From NCBI RefSeq assembly GCF_900115365.1, contig NZ_FOWD01000017.1:34093-98092 (forward strand): 64,000 bases of DNA, written 5' to 3'. Positions within the stretch are counted from its first letter, which is position 1. Every line of letters begins with the position of its first letter. The position numbers were made by a program, and so were the translations under genes. Under the pieces are notes generated by a model. That model saw only the letters and a list, made by a program, of their open reading frames with translations, had not been told where the DNA came from and did not search any database. Shown one piece after another: positions 37,301 through 46,937 of this stretch. Source of the stretch: Anaerocolumna aminovalerica. GTDB lineage: Bacteria; Bacillota; Clostridia; Lachnospirales; Lachnospiraceae.

Positions 37301-37347
37301 AACCTCCCAGTGATGTTTGTCAGACTAACACTTGGAGGTTTTTCTTT
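37301..37347 (+). terminator. Intrinsic terminator after the ABC operon
   Basis: Arms 37301-37312 (aacctcccagtg) and 37329-37340 (cacttggaggtt) pair over 11 of 12 positions, followed by a T-rich run (tttttctttt). It may also serve the convergent ilvH gene less efficiently. Confidence 0.85.
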
Positions 37348-37442
37348 TATAAATAAAATATTAGAGCATACGAGCTTTTTCGTATACCCTAACATTTAGC
37401 ACTATATTTTATATTCTTAGAGCTTATTGATCACAATAATAG

Positions 37443-37940
37443 TTATCGATCCGACATACTGATGGATTCAATAGCAACACTGCCCCCACGAACTACTTCT
37501 ACATTTTTAAACTGACTGGTAAGAAGTTTTATAATATCATTATTTTTGGTTTCTGTTCGAACACATTCTAACAGTATGCTATCTGCACCATAATCTACAA
37601 CAGATGCTTTAAAAACACTTGCAATTTGAAATATTTCATTTATTTCCTGTTTGGTACAATTCTTTATTTTTACAAATAATATTTCTTTCATATGTGTGGG
37701 AATCGTAGTAAAATCTAATACTTTTATTACTTCAACCATTCGGTTTAACTGTTTTTGTATTTGCTCAAAAGTAATGTCATCACTGTTTAATCCTATAGTA
37801 ATTCTGGATACCGTTGCGTCTTCCGTAGTTCCAACAGTCAAGCTTTCTAAATTATAAGTTTTACCTGAAAATAATCCTGATATTTTGGCTAAGACACCCA
37901 CATCATTTTCTACATATAATGAAATCCATCTTTTTTTCAT
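37443..37940 (-). CDS. ilvH: Acetolactate synthase small (regulatory) subunit
   Basis: The product is 165 residues. An N-terminal ACT domain (RWISLYVENDVGVLAKISGLFSGKTYNLESLTVGTTEDATVSRITIGL) binds branched-chain amino acid effectors. The C-terminal domain (LFVKIKNCTKQEINEIFQIASVFKASVVDYG) is the usual second half. Length is standard for IlvH/IlvN. It lies downstream of ilvB on the minus strand after a 183-bp gap with an 8-bp repeat array, and AGAGG precedes its ATG. It regulates the catalytic subunit by valine-type feedback. Confidence 0.94.
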   Translation of the reverse strand: MKKRWISLYVENDVGVLAKISGLFSGKTYNLESLTVGTTEDATVSRITIGLNSDDITFEQIQKQLNRMVEVIKVLDFTTIPTHMKEILFVKIKNCTKQEINEIFQIASVFKASVVDYGADSILLECVRTETKNNDIIKLLTSQFKNVEVVRGGSVAIESISMSDR

Positions 37941-37967
37941 ATAATACCTCTTTTCTGTATACTATTT

Positions 37968-38000
37968 GCTTAATAGCTTAATAGCTTAATAGCTTAATAG
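37968..38000. repeat. Simple sequence repeat (GCTTAATA)4 between ilvB and ilvH
   Basis: Four perfect tandem copies of an 8-bp unit fill 37968-37999, plus one further base. The array lies 28-60 bp upstream of the minus-strand ilvH start codon, inside the ilvB-ilvH gap. Copy-number change by slippage would alter leader length only, not a reading frame. Confidence 0.9.
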
Positions 38001-38123
38001 ATTTTTTATGAGATAATCTTAATATAATCTTTTATGAAACAAATCAATTAATGAAAAATTACCGAACTTATACTTTTAATTAATATGCATAAATTCAAAG
38101 CTACAATAAAAAGCATAATTTCC

Positions 38124-39893
38124 TCAACAGTCGAGAATCATCTCACTTATGGGCTTACCTCCTTGTACCATAGGAAGAACAATTTCTTCGCTGTCAATCA
38201 TGAATTCAATAATGGTAGGAGCTTTTTTGTTTTGTATAGCCTGAAGAAAAGCCTTCTTGATGTCTTCTTCTGTTTCAACACGAATTCCATAAGCACCATA
38301 GCTTTCCGCTAATTTAACAAAATCCGGGGAATAAGCCGGGCAGGAGCTCTTTGCTCCAGTAGTGCCTGCTTCAGTGCTGTTTTCTCCGGAACTGTTTAAA
38401 CCGTTACAATGGGATTTGCAGTTTTTACCCCCTCTTAGGCAGGTAGAAGAGTAGCGTTTACCATAGAATAGTTTCTGCCACTGCCTTACCATACCTAAAC
38501 AGCTGTTATTGAAGATACACAGTATTAAAGGTAATTCCCATGCTACGGCAGTAGCCATTTCCTGAATATTCATCTGCATTCCACCATCTCCTGAGATACA
38601 GATTACTGTATTATGAGGATTGCCAAATTGTGCACCAACAGCGGCAGGGAATCCATAGCCCATGGTGCCAAGGCCACCTGAGGTCAGTAATTGTTTATAC
38701 TCATTCATTTCCAGGTATTGGGTGGTCCACATTTGATGCTGGCCTACATCAGTAACCACAATGGCTTCAGAAAAAGTCTCATTCATTGTTTCAATAATCT
38801 TTTTTGGTGTAACTCCAGAGTCAATGGTCATATGCAAAGGAAATTCTTTTTTCCATTGGAATATCTGAGAATTCCAGGTGTCTGTACTGCATCTTTTTAC
38901 TTCCGGCAACATTTTTTCTATGGCTTGTTTCGCATCGGATACGATTGGTATATCTACAACAATATTTTTGGAAATAGCAGCAGAGTCAATGTCTATGTGT
39001 ACTATTTTGGCATTTGGCGCAAATTCACCAAGCTTACCGGTAATCCGGTCATTGAATCTGGTGCCGATGGAAAATAACAAATCACATTCATGGATTGCTT
39101 TATTGGCGGCATAAATACCATGCATTCCAATGTTACCGATATATAAAGGGTGAGTGGTATCAATAGAACCTCTGCCCATAATAGTAGTAACTGCGGGAAC
39201 ATTGGTTAATTCTACAAGCTTTGTAAATTCCTTATTTGCATTGGATATATTTACGCCGCCCCCTGCAAGAAATATTGGTCTCTTTGCATTATGAAGCATA
39301 TCAAGTGATTTTTTCAGCTGGCCCATGTGAACTTTTGAATTAGGCTTATAGCCTCGGATATTTACTTCTTTCGGATAAGAATCACTGCCCAGTTCCAGCA
39401 TTATATCCTTTGGAAGATCTACAATAACCGGTCCCGGTTTGCCAGTAGCAGCAATATAGAAAGCCTCTTTTATAATTCTTCCAAGATCTTCGCGGCTTCG
39501 TACGGTTACACCATATTTACAGATGCTTCTTGTAATTCCTATAATATCTACTTCCTGAAAGGCATCGTTACCAATTAATCCGGTAGGCACCTGGCCAGTG
39601 AAACAAACCAAAGGAACACTGTCATAATTGGCTGTTGCAATTCCAGTAACCAGATTGGTTGCTCCGGGACCGCTGGTTACCAAACAAACACCAACTCTAC
39701 CGGTGGAACGGGCATACCCGTCTGCGGCATGTATAAGGCCTTGTTCATGACGTGGCAGAATAACTTCAATATCATTTTGCTTATACAATTCATCGAATAT
39801 GTCTATGGCATATCCGCCGGGATAACCAAATAAAGTGGTGATTCCCTCCTCTTTTAATGCTTTTACAAATAATTCTGTTCCTCTTATCTTCAT
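38124..39893 (-). CDS. ilvB: Acetolactate synthase large (catalytic) subunit
   Basis: The product is 589 residues. The ThDP-site Glu is in [14 protein letters not shown], the FAD region around [28 protein letters not shown], and the metal/ThDP motif [15 protein letters not shown]...NN is intact. It condenses pyruvate (or pyruvate with 2-oxobutyrate) in valine, leucine and isoleucine synthesis. Between YSSTCL and [11 protein letters not shown] an extra segment of about 30 residues (about 484-520) contains four cysteines (C-x6-C-x3-C, then C near 519) and is rich in Ser, Gly and Thr; it replaces a short loop. AAAGGAG precedes the ATG. A T-box leader controls it. Confidence 0.95.
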   Translation of the reverse strand: [589 protein letters not shown]

Positions 39894-39935
39894 ATATTGG
39901 CTCCTTTCCGAAAAATATAAATGAGAAAAAGTAAT

Positions 39936-40308
39936 AAAAAAGCCCTAAGCTGAATTTGTTTCAGCTTAGGGCGAACATTACGTCCGTGTTACCACCTAAA
40001 TTCAAAGATTTCTCTTTGCACTCTGCCAGTACGGGATTTAATAAATATAAGGTATATCATCCGATACTGCTTTCCTTTTAACGGCGGAAACTCCGATGAA
40101 GCCTACTTAAGTTATGTACTTGTTCGGTTCACAGCTCAAAGGCTACTTCCAAGGCTTATGCCTAAGTCTGTCTGGTCTGACAATAAACTTTTGTTATCCA
40201 TACAGTCTTTACTCCCTCCACGAAGATTTCCACCAACCATCTTCTCTCTGTGCATTTGGTGAGTATGTACTTCTCCTTATCAACGCTTTTTCTCTGTTCT
40301 TACTAATT
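39936..40308 (-). ncRNA. T-box riboswitch leader of ilvB
   Basis: Read on the minus strand, the leader holds AGAGAG and GGTTGGTGG distal-loop elements, a GATAAGGAGAAGTA stem-I motif, the T-box sequence AGGTGGTAACACGG (plus-strand complement about 39983-39997) and a terminator: 13-bp stem 39942-39954 with 39960-39972, then six Us. Uncharged tRNA binding at the T-box should favour the antiterminator. The specifier codon was not resolved with certainty; a branched-chain amino acid is expected from ilvB. Open frames crossing this region on the plus strand are not genes. Confidence 0.92.
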
Positions 40309-40314
40309 TTTGTT

Positions 40315-40343
40315 ATTATAACAGGATAAATTATAGATGTCAA
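40315..40343 (-). promoter_or_regulatory. Perfect-consensus sigma-A promoter of ilvB
   Basis: On the minus strand TTGACA (40338-40343) and TATAAT (40315-40320) are separated by 17 bp. Both hexamers match consensus exactly, fitting a strong promoter whose output is set by the T-box. Confidence 0.93.
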
Positions 40344-40765
40344 CAACTTTTTTACGTTACTTTGTTAAAATTTTATTAAGGCTTTATATTTAAACAAATA
40401 AGAAAAAATAGAAGTTTTAAAACAAGGCTGCCAATTTATATAATAATACTAATAATTTAAGATTAATAATAATATTGTATATAACGAAGAAAAAAGGCAT
40501 TGGATTAAAATCTCAGAAAAGAGACTTTATACATGGAAAAAGGGAGAAGTTTTATAAATATAATAATTATCAACTAACCTGTTTATTTTAGGAAACAAAT
40601 ATTGTAAAAGAAGATAAGTATAATTTATTATACAATTTTTTTAATTACAAATTAAGGGAAGTAAGAAAATGACTCTAAATTTATAATTCAACATTCTTAA
40701 ATATAGCCTAGAATAAAGTCTTTTAAAAAACATATTCATGTAAATATTTGATTAGAGGAGGAAGT
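40344..40765. other. AT-rich intergenic region upstream of the PanE-like gene
   Basis: This region of about 420 bp has no credible gene. A small palindrome, gtataat-tt-attatac (40618-40633) followed by seven Ts, resembles a weak plus-strand terminator. No known riboswitch motif was recognised. A promoter for the downstream gene must lie here, but none matched consensus well enough to report. Confidence 0.4.
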
Positions 40766-41710
40766 ATGAAATTTTTAATATATGGAGGGGGAGTAATAGG
40801 CAGTATTTTTGCAGGTAAACTTTATTCAGGTGGCAATGATATTACTATACTCGCCAGAAATAAGAGATTTGAGGAGTTAAAAAAGAATGGGCTTAAGATA
40901 AAGGATATTAAGGAGAATGTAATAGAACAGTTCAATATTAAGGTAATTGAGAAATTGGAGCCGGAGGATGTTTATGATTATATTTTAGTTACTTTAAAGT
41001 TTGGCCAAGGGGAAGAGATTCTACCCATACTTTCTGCAAATAAAAGTAAGAACATTGTGTTTTTTGTCAATAATCCCTTAGGATATGACAAGTGGAAAGC
41101 CTATCTTAATGAAAGGCTGATGGTGGGATTTCCCGCATGTGGCGGAGAAATAAAAAGTAATATTACGGAATATTATATTAGTAAAGGTATTACAAGAAGC
41201 TTTCAAACAACAACCTTTGGGGAAATTGACGGAACAAAGACCAAACGGTTAAAGGAGATTAAGAATATTTTTACCAAGTCAGGAATTCCATCTACCATAT
41301 CAAAAAATATGGACAATTGGCAGAAGTGCCACATAGCTGTTGTAACACCAATTGCTAATGCAATATATAAGCATAATGGAGACATAAAAGTCTTAGCATC
41401 TAATAAAATGGATATTAAGGTTATGATTAAAGCTGCAAGAGAAGGTTTATGTGCATTGAAGGAATTAGGCTGTAAAGTGGAACCTATGAAATTGAATTTT
41501 TATTTTTTACCTATACCATTCTTATCTTTATGTTTTAGTAAGATTTTAAAAACAAAAATAGCGGATATCAGTATGGCAAAGCATTCAAATAATGCTAAAA
41601 AGGAAATGTTTGAACTACAAAGGGCATATGAGAGCTTAATTAAAGATACAAAGTTAAAAAAAGAACATATAACAATGTTAAGTAAGTATATAAATTTTTA
41701 TGATAGTTAG
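40766..41710 (+). CDS. Ketopantoate reductase (PanE/ApbA) family oxidoreductase
   Basis: The product is 314 residues. MKFLIYGGGVIGSIFAGKLYSGG is the NADP-binding GxGxxG motif, ILVTLKFGQGEEILP follows, and NNPLGYDKW stands where PanE has its N-G substrate segment. A later NWQKCHIAVVTPIANAIY includes the conserved lysine region of the C-terminal domain. The substrate pocket differs from bona fide PanE and no panB/panC neighbours exist, so it may reduce another 2-oxo acid. ATG 40766 follows GAGGAGG; the ATG at 40748 would overlap that site. It stands alone between ilvB and the glycine riboswitch. Confidence 0.8.
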   Translation: MKFLIYGGGVIGSIFAGKLYSGGNDITILARNKRFEELKKNGLKIKDIKENVIEQFNIKVIEKLEPEDVYDYILVTLKFGQGEEILPILSANKSKNIVFFVNNPLGYDKWKAYLNERLMVGFPACGGEIKSNITEYYISKGITRSFQTTTFGEIDGTKTKRLKEIKNIFTKSGIPSTISKNMDNWQKCHIAVVTPIANAIYKHNGDIKVLASNKMDIKVMIKAAREGLCALKELGCKVEPMKLNFYFLPIPFLSLCFSKILKTKIADISMAKHSNNAKKEMFELQRAYESLIKDTKLKKEHITMLSKYINFYDS

Positions 41711-41877
41711 TCAAATAAAAGAATATGAGTATTATTTTTATTTATCTTACATATTGTTTTGAATATATAAAATTTTGTGTAACAGTTCTCAAATCTATAC
41801 TTTGTTAAAAAATATACAATATATACAAAATAATTCAAAAAATATTTTATGTTTCAGTACATATTGCCAAATAACTA

Positions 41878-41906
41878 TTGACTTTCCAATATTTCCATAT
41901 TATAAT
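41878..41906 (+). promoter_or_regulatory. Promoter of the glycine-cleavage operon
   Basis: TTGACT at 41878-41883 and TATAAT at 41901-41906, with 17-bp spacing. The transcript would start near 41913, just ahead of the glycine riboswitch. Confidence 0.9.
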
Positions 41907-41927
41907 AATAAAAAATCGGTTGAAGGA

Positions 41928-42137
41928 TTTGGGAGAGACTGTTGAAAGATTTTAGGAACAGCGCCGAAGGTGAATCGCAATAACTCTCAGGCAAAAGGAC
42001 CAGATCTGGACGATACTCTGGAAAGCCTATCGGCACCGACGAAGCAACTCTATGTTGTGAGGTAAGAGCAATGTAGAAGAATCTTTCAGGTAAAGCAACA
42101 GAGGCGTATTGGTTTTCATCAGTACGCCTTTTTTTTC
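41928..42137 (+). ncRNA. Tandem glycine riboswitch with terminator
   Basis: Aptamer 1 (about 41930-42010) shows GGGAGAG, GCGCCGAAGG and AACTCTCAGGCAAAAGGAC, the canonical glycine-aptamer core. Aptamer 2 (about 42015-42103) has ACTCTGGAAAG, a variant GCACCGACGAAG and CTTTCAGGTAAAGCAACAGAGG. A terminator follows: aggcgta/tacgcct with an eight-T run ending near 42136. Glycine binding should let transcription continue into gcvT. The second aptamer's core is more diverged than the first. Confidence 0.95.
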
Positions 42138-42218
42138 TGTAAAATGTAACTGATATAAGAAACAAGAGAACTGTCAATACGTATTCTAAAAAAAGAGTGT
42201 ATAGAAAAGGAGGATCTT

Positions 42219-43313
42219 ATGGAGAAGAAAACACCTCTTTATGAGTGTCATGTACAAAGTAAAGGGAAAATTGTACCCTTTGCCGGTTATCTGCTGCCTG
42301 TTCAATATGAGACGGGGGTTATAGTAGAACATATGGCGGTAAGAACTGCAGCAGGTTTATTTGATGTATCTCATATGGGAGAAGTTTTAATTAAAGGAAA
42401 AGATGCTTTGCAAAACATTCAGAAGTTAGTTACCAATGATTGCAGTAAGATGTATGACGGACAAGTGAAATACAGCCCTATGTGCAATGAAACAGGTGGT
42501 GTTGTAGATGATTTACTAGTATATCGAATAAGTAGTGAGGAATATCTATTAGTAATAAATGCAGCAAATCGTTATAAGGATGTAAAATGGATGGAACAGC
42601 ATATTACCGGTGAATTAGAACTGAAAGATATATCCGATGACGTTGCACAAATAGCTTTGCAGGGTCCAAAATCGGAGGAGATATTAAGAAAAGTAACAGA
42701 TGAGGAAAATATCCCTTCCAAGTATTATAGTTTCGTAAGATCCGGTTTAGTAGCAGGAGTTTTATGCCTGATATCAAAAACCGGATATACCGGTGAAGAT
42801 GGATTTGAATTATATTGTAAGCCGGAAGATGTTCAGGTACTTTGGAATGCTTTACTTGAGGCAGGTAAAGAGGAAGGAATAATTCCTTGTGGCTTAGGAG
42901 CCAGAGACACCTTACGATTAGAAGCAGGAATGCCGTTATATGGGCATGAAATGGATGATACCATATCTCCTTTAGAAATCGGTTTAGGTTTTGCAGTTAA
43001 AATGGAGAAAGAGGATTTTATAGGTAAAGATGGTATTCTCTCCAGAGGAGAAGTAAAAAGAACCCGGGTTGGCATCAAAATCCTTGGAAGAGGAATTGCA
43101 AGAGAAAAGTGTCCAATCTATGCAGAGGATCAAATGATAGGTGAAACAACCTCCGGAACCCATTGCCCGTACCTTGGATATCCGGTTGCTATGGCTATTG
43201 TAGATTCCAAGTACAGCAGTGCAGGGACTAAAGTGACTGTGGAGGTACGCGGGAGAAAGATAGAAGCAGAAATTATCGACTTACCTTTTTATAAAAAAGA
43301 AAAAGCTAAATAA
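42219..43313 (+). CDS. gcvT: Glycine cleavage system T protein (aminomethyltransferase)
   Basis: The product is 364 residues. TPLYECHVQSKGKIVPFAGYLLPVQYETGVIVEHMAVRTAAGLFDVSHMGEV is the classic opening with the folate-site residues. IALQGPKSE, SKTGYTGEDGFELYC and GARDTLRLEAGMPLYGHEMD complete the family pattern, including the catalytic Asp region. It takes the aminomethyl group from lipoylated H protein, releasing ammonia and making 5,10-methylene-THF. GGAGG at 42209-42213 precedes the ATG. It is the first gene behind the glycine riboswitch. A 170-bp gap separates it from gcvH. Confidence 0.96.
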   Translation: MEKKTPLYECHVQSKGKIVPFAGYLLPVQYETGVIVEHMAVRTAAGLFDVSHMGEVLIKGKDALQNIQKLVTNDCSKMYDGQVKYSPMCNETGGVVDDLLVYRISSEEYLLVINAANRYKDVKWMEQHITGELELKDISDDVAQIALQGPKSEEILRKVTDEENIPSKYYSFVRSGLVAGVLCLISKTGYTGEDGFELYCKPEDVQVLWNALLEAGKEEGIIPCGLGARDTLRLEAGMPLYGHEMDDTISPLEIGLGFAVKMEKEDFIGKDGILSRGEVKRTRVGIKILGRGIAREKCPIYAEDQMIGETTSGTHCPYLGYPVAMAIVDSKYSSAGTKVTVEVRGRKIEAEIIDLPFYKKEKAK

Positions 43314-43483
43314 ACATACCAATAGAGATGTTTGAATACAGTTTTATGGAGGCAAGTTGTGCTGATGTCAAAATTGATATCATAAATTAAAATACCTTAA
43401 GTTAGGAAATACAAATAAAAATATGTAAAGAATTATTTGAGTTATACAAATAACTTTAATAAGGAAGATAGGAGAGAAAGAAT

Positions 43484-43855
43484 ATGAAGGATATGCTATT
43501 TAGCAAAACACACGAATGGATACAGTTTTTAGATGAAACAACAGTAAGGTTGGGACTTACGGATTTTGCACAAAGTGAATTAGGTGATTTGGTATTCATT
43601 AATTTACCTGAAGAAGGGGATGAGATATTGATATCAGAATCCTTTGCCGATGTAGAATCTGTTAAGGCAGTCTCTAACGTGTATAGCCCGGTAACGGGAA
43701 CCGTTAGTAGAATTAATGAAGAACTATTGGACCATCCGGAACTGGTAAATGAAAGCCCTTATGAGGCATGGTTTGTAGAAATAGAAAATGTAAGGGAACA
43801 ACATGAGTTACTATCGGAAGAGGAATACCAGCAGTTCATTCATGAGGAGGAATAA
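43484..43855 (+). CDS. gcvH: Glycine cleavage system H protein (lipoyl carrier)
   Basis: The product is 123 residues. THEWIQFLDETTVRLGLTDFAQSELGDLVFINLPEEGD is the H-protein fold. The lipoylated lysine is K61 in ADVESVKAVSNVYSP. PELVNESPYEAWFVEIE is the conserved end. It shuttles the aminomethyl and hydride between the P, T and L proteins. GGAGAG lies upstream of the ATG, and gcvPA starts 3 bp later. K61 is the expected substrate of the lplA product in the same run. Confidence 0.96.
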   Translation: MKDMLFSKTHEWIQFLDETTVRLGLTDFAQSELGDLVFINLPEEGDEILISESFADVESVKAVSNVYSPVTGTVSRINEELLDHPELVNESPYEAWFVEIENVREQHELLSEEEYQQFIHEEE

Positions 43856-43857
43856 GT

Positions 43858-45180
43858 ATGGGTACTTATGTTCCAAATACAAGAGAAGAACAGCAGGAAA
43901 TGCTTAATTCCATAGGATATTCCAGTATGGAGGAATTATTTACACTTCCGAAGGAAGTGTTATTAAACAGGAAGTTTCATATTCCAGAAGGTGTATCTGA
44001 ATACGAAGTTCGAAATAAGATGACAAAAATCTCTGAAAAGAATCAGGTTTTCAAATCAATCTTCAGAGGTTGCGGGGCATACAATCACTATATTCCTTCT
44101 ATTGTAAAACAGGTAACTTCCAAAGAAGAATTTGTTACCGCATACACACCATATCAGGCAGAAATAAGCCAAGGCGTTCTCCAGTCTATTTTTGAATACC
44201 AGACTATGATTTGTGAATTAACAGGGATGGATGTATCCAATGCCTCTGTTTATGATGGAGCAACTGCAGCAGCAGAAGCTGTTTTAATGTGTGCAGAGAA
44301 GAAGAGAAAAAAGATAATTATTTCTGAGACCATGAATCCTGAAATTATAGAAACCATCAAAACTTATTGCAGTGGTTTGGATATTCAGATTGTAATAGCT
44401 CCAAGTAAAGATGGAAAAACAGATTCCGAAGTTCTGACTACTTTAGTAGATCAGGAAACCGGCGGTGTATTTCTTCAGCAGCCAAATTATTTTGGACAGA
44501 TAGAAGATGCAGAAGAGGTGGGAAGGATTGCCAAAGCAAAAGATGCAAAATATGTAATCAGTTGTAATCCCATTTCTTTAGGTATCTTAAAAACCCCGGC
44601 AGAATACGGAGCAGATGTATCAGTTGGGGAAGGCCAGCCCCTTGGTTTACCCCTATCTTTTGGAGGTCCCTATCTTGGATTTATGGCTGCTACAGAGAAA
44701 ATGATGAGAAAACTTCCGGGCCGTATTGCTGGCGAAACAAAAGACAAGGAAGGAAGAAGAGCATATGTACTGACTTTACAGGCAAGAGAACAGCACATAA
44801 GAAGAGAAAAAGCTTCCAGTAATATCTGTTCTAATCAGGCATTGTGTGCTATGACGGCTGCGGTGTATTTAAGTACTATGGGTAAGAAAGGAATAGAGAA
44901 AGCGGCTCTTTTAAGTATGTCAAAAGCACATTATCTGGCAAATAGATTATGTGAACTGGATGGATTCCAACTGGTTTATTCAGGAGAATATTTTAATGAA
45001 TTCGTAACTACCTGTAAAGGTAATCCGGAACATTTGATGAAACGGTTAGAAGAACATGGTATTCTGGGTGGATATCCATTACAGGGAAAACATGCCGGAA
45101 ATCTGCTTTGGTGTGCAACGGAAATAAACACCAAAGAAGAAATCGACCAATTAATTCATATCATTAAGGAGGGGGTTTAG
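43858..45180 (+). CDS. gcvPA: Glycine dehydrogenase (decarboxylating) subunit 1
   Basis: The product is 440 residues, the N-terminal half of the split P protein. Landmarks are [86 protein letters not shown] and [27 protein letters not shown]. It forms an alpha2-beta2 enzyme with subunit 2 that decarboxylates glycine. Subunit 1 lacks the PLP lysine, as expected. It lies 3 bp from gcvH and 1 bp from gcvPB. Confidence 0.96.
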   Translation: MGTYVPNTREEQQEMLNSIGYSSMEELFTLPKEVLLNRKFHIPEGVSEYEVRNKMTKISEKNQVFKSIFRGCGAYNHYIPSIVKQVTSKEEFVTAYTPYQAEISQGVLQSIFEYQTMICELTGMDVSNASVYDGATAAAEAVLMCAEKKRKKIIISETMNPEIIETIKTYCSGLDIQIVIAPSKDGKTDSEVLTTLVDQETGGVFLQQPNYFGQIEDAEEVGRIAKAKDAKYVISCNPISLGILKTPAEYGADVSVGEGQPLGLPLSFGGPYLGFMAATEKMMRKLPGRIAGETKDKEGRRAYVLTLQAREQHIRREKASSNICSNQALCAMTAAVYLSTMGKKGIEKAALLSMSKAHYLANRLCELDGFQLVYSGEYFNEFVTTCKGNPEHLMKRLEEHGILGGYPLQGKHAGNLLWCATEINTKEEIDQLIHIIKEGV

Positions 45181-45181
45181 G

Positions 45182-46615
45182 ATGAAACTTATTTTTGAAA
45201 AATCAAAGGCAGGCAGAGGCTGTGACATATTACCTTCTTGTGATGTGCCGGTAGTAGAACTGGATGATAATCTGAAAAGACAAAAGGAACTGCGTCTTCC
45301 AGAGATGTCGGAAACAGATATTAGCCGCCATTATACTGAATTAATGAAGAGAACCTTTGGTGTAAATGACGGGTTTTATCCATTAGGTTCCTGTACCATG
45401 AAATATAATCCCAAGATTAATGATGAAATAGCAAAACTCCCCGGTTTCTCTAATATCCATCCTTTACAGTCCATTTCAACTGTACAAGGTTGTCTGGAAG
45501 TTATGAAAAAGGCAGAAGAATACCTGTGTGAAATTACCGGAATGGATGGTATATCCTTTCAGCCTGCTGCAGGAGCCCATGGTGAATTCACAGGACTGCT
45601 TTTGATCAGAGCTTATCATCAGGCAAGAAAAGATGAGAAACGCAATAAAATTATAGTACCGGATTCTGCTCATGGAACTAACCCTGCCAGTGCGGCCATG
45701 GCCGGATTCACTGTCATTAATATTGCTTCGACTAAAGATGGATATGTAGATTTAGAGGAATTGAAAAAAGTAGTTGGAGAAGATACCGCAGGTTTTATGC
45801 TAACAAATCCTAATACTATGGGTCTATTTGATAAGAATATACTGGAGATTACAGAGATTATTCATAAAGCCGGAGGTCTAAACTACTACGACGGTGCAAA
45901 CCTGAATGCGATTATGGGAATAGCAAGGCCGGGAGATATGGGCTTTGATGTTGTTCATCTTAATCTTCACAAAACATTTTCGACCCCTCATGGAGGAGGC
46001 GGACCGGGAAGCGGTCCAGTAGGCTGTAAAGAAAATTTAATTAAATTCTTGCCCTTACCCAGAGTCGAAGAAGAGGATGGGGTATATAAGCTGATATTAG
46101 AAAAAGAAGAATCCATTGGACGTGTAAAAGGATTCTATGGTAATTTCCTTATTGTAGTAAGAGCTTTAACCTATATTCTTACTCTTGGAGGAAATGGACT
46201 AAAATATGCCTCTGAGAATGCTGTATTAAATGCAAATTATATGATGCACAAATTAAAAGATATATACAAGATGTCATTTCCCGGACCATGTATGCATGAA
46301 TTCGTTATGACTATAGAGGATCTAAAAAAGGAAAAAGGCGTTACAGCATTGGATATCGCAAAGGCATTATTAGACTACGGAATTCATCCGCCAACCATGT
46401 ATTTTCCATTAAATGTACATGAAGCATTAATGCTGGAACCTACAGAAACAGAATCCAAAGAAACACTGGATGAAGTGGTTGAAATATTTAAGAAAGTATA
46501 TGAAGAAGCCATGAGTAATCCCCAGTCTTTACACCAAAGTCCAAAGAAAACGCCAATTGGAAGACCAGATGAAGTAACTGCTGCAAGAAATCCTGTATTA
46601 AGATATCATTTTTAA
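45182..46615 (+). CDS. gcvPB: Glycine dehydrogenase (decarboxylating) subunit 2
   Basis: The product is 477 residues, the PLP-bearing half. [17 protein letters not shown], the [16 protein letters not shown] phosphate-binding region and [22 protein letters not shown] with Schiff-base Lys264 are intact. Near the end, [16 protein letters not shown] is the substrate-side motif. GGAGGGGG precedes the ATG. The 322-bp gap that follows contains a large hairpin and a copy of the dispersed structured leader, after which lplA begins. Confidence 0.97.
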   Translation: MKLIFEKSKAGRGCDILPSCDVPVVELDDNLKRQKELRLPEMSETDISRHYTELMKRTFGVNDGFYPLGSCTMKYNPKINDEIAKLPGFSNIHPLQSISTVQGCLEVMKKAEEYLCEITGMDGISFQPAAGAHGEFTGLLLIRAYHQARKDEKRNKIIVPDSAHGTNPASAAMAGFTVINIASTKDGYVDLEELKKVVGEDTAGFMLTNPNTMGLFDKNILEITEIIHKAGGLNYYDGANLNAIMGIARPGDMGFDVVHLNLHKTFSTPHGGGGPGSGPVGCKENLIKFLPLPRVEEEDGVYKLILEKEESIGRVKGFYGNFLIVVRALTYILTLGGNGLKYASENAVLNANYMMHKLKDIYKMSFPGPCMHEFVMTIEDLKKEKGVTALDIAKALLDYGIHPPTMYFPLNVHEALMLEPTETESKETLDEVVEIFKKVYEEAMSNPQSLHQSPKKTPIGRPDEVTAARNPVLRYHF

Positions 46616-46800
46616 ATCTAATATTTATAAAAGGTTAAAAAGAAGTGTCATTCTGAGAAAAAGTTCAGCAAAGCTGTATATATTCAAAAAGTTGATAATT
46701 ACAACAAAGCTGTATAAATTCAACAGAGTTTGAATTGGGGTGAAGAATCGTATTTTTAAAATAGAATAAGATTCATCCACATTCAACTTTGTTGAATTTA
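46616..46800. other. Intergenic stretch with direct repeats and a long imperfect hairpin
   Basis: Two direct repeats of aaagctgtata-attcaa occur at about 46671-46688 and 46706-46723. Then arms 46718-46735 and 46781-46797 pair with one mismatch and one bulge, and the inner parts (ggggtgaagaatc / gattcatcc) extend the stem to roughly 30 pairs. No T-run follows, so it is not a standard terminator. It is a candidate processing element or part of a mobile palindrome. Confidence 0.6.
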
Positions 46801-46804
46801 GCTC

Positions 46805-46937
46805 AGAAAGAAAATACTTATTAGAAAGGATGCCACAAATTACTACCTAAAGGTTAGAAGCTGCACATTATTTTTTCAACTGTTATTTGTGGCAGTATCA
46901 TATCTTGAAGCAGATATGATATGCAACGGGTGTAAAA
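46805..46937 (+). repeat. Dispersed structured leader element (copy B) ending at the lplA start
   Basis: It shares agaaaata...tagaaagga before a TGCCACAAAT...ATTTGTGGCA hairpin (10-bp arms), a second hairpin TATCATATC/GATATGATA (9-bp arms) and the tail caacgggtgtaaaa directly before the ATG at 46938. Compared with copies before the pyruvyltransferase and lipoprotein genes, stem bases differ in compensating pairs. The frame through it contains a stop, so it is not an N-terminal extension. Confidence 0.78.

Noticed and set aside
37968..38000. CRISPR or regulator-binding array at the GCTTAATA repeats
   Set aside because: Units of 8 bp without spacers form a simple sequence repeat; no evidence of protein-binding spacing.
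40114..40329. 71-residue plus-strand reading frame
   Set aside because: It lies across the T-box leader read on the other strand and has no ribosome site; a by-product of the structured RNA.
41875..42177. 100-residue minus-strand frame over the glycine riboswitch
   Set aside because: The plus strand carries the canonical glycine aptamer cores, promoter and terminator; the frame is accidental.
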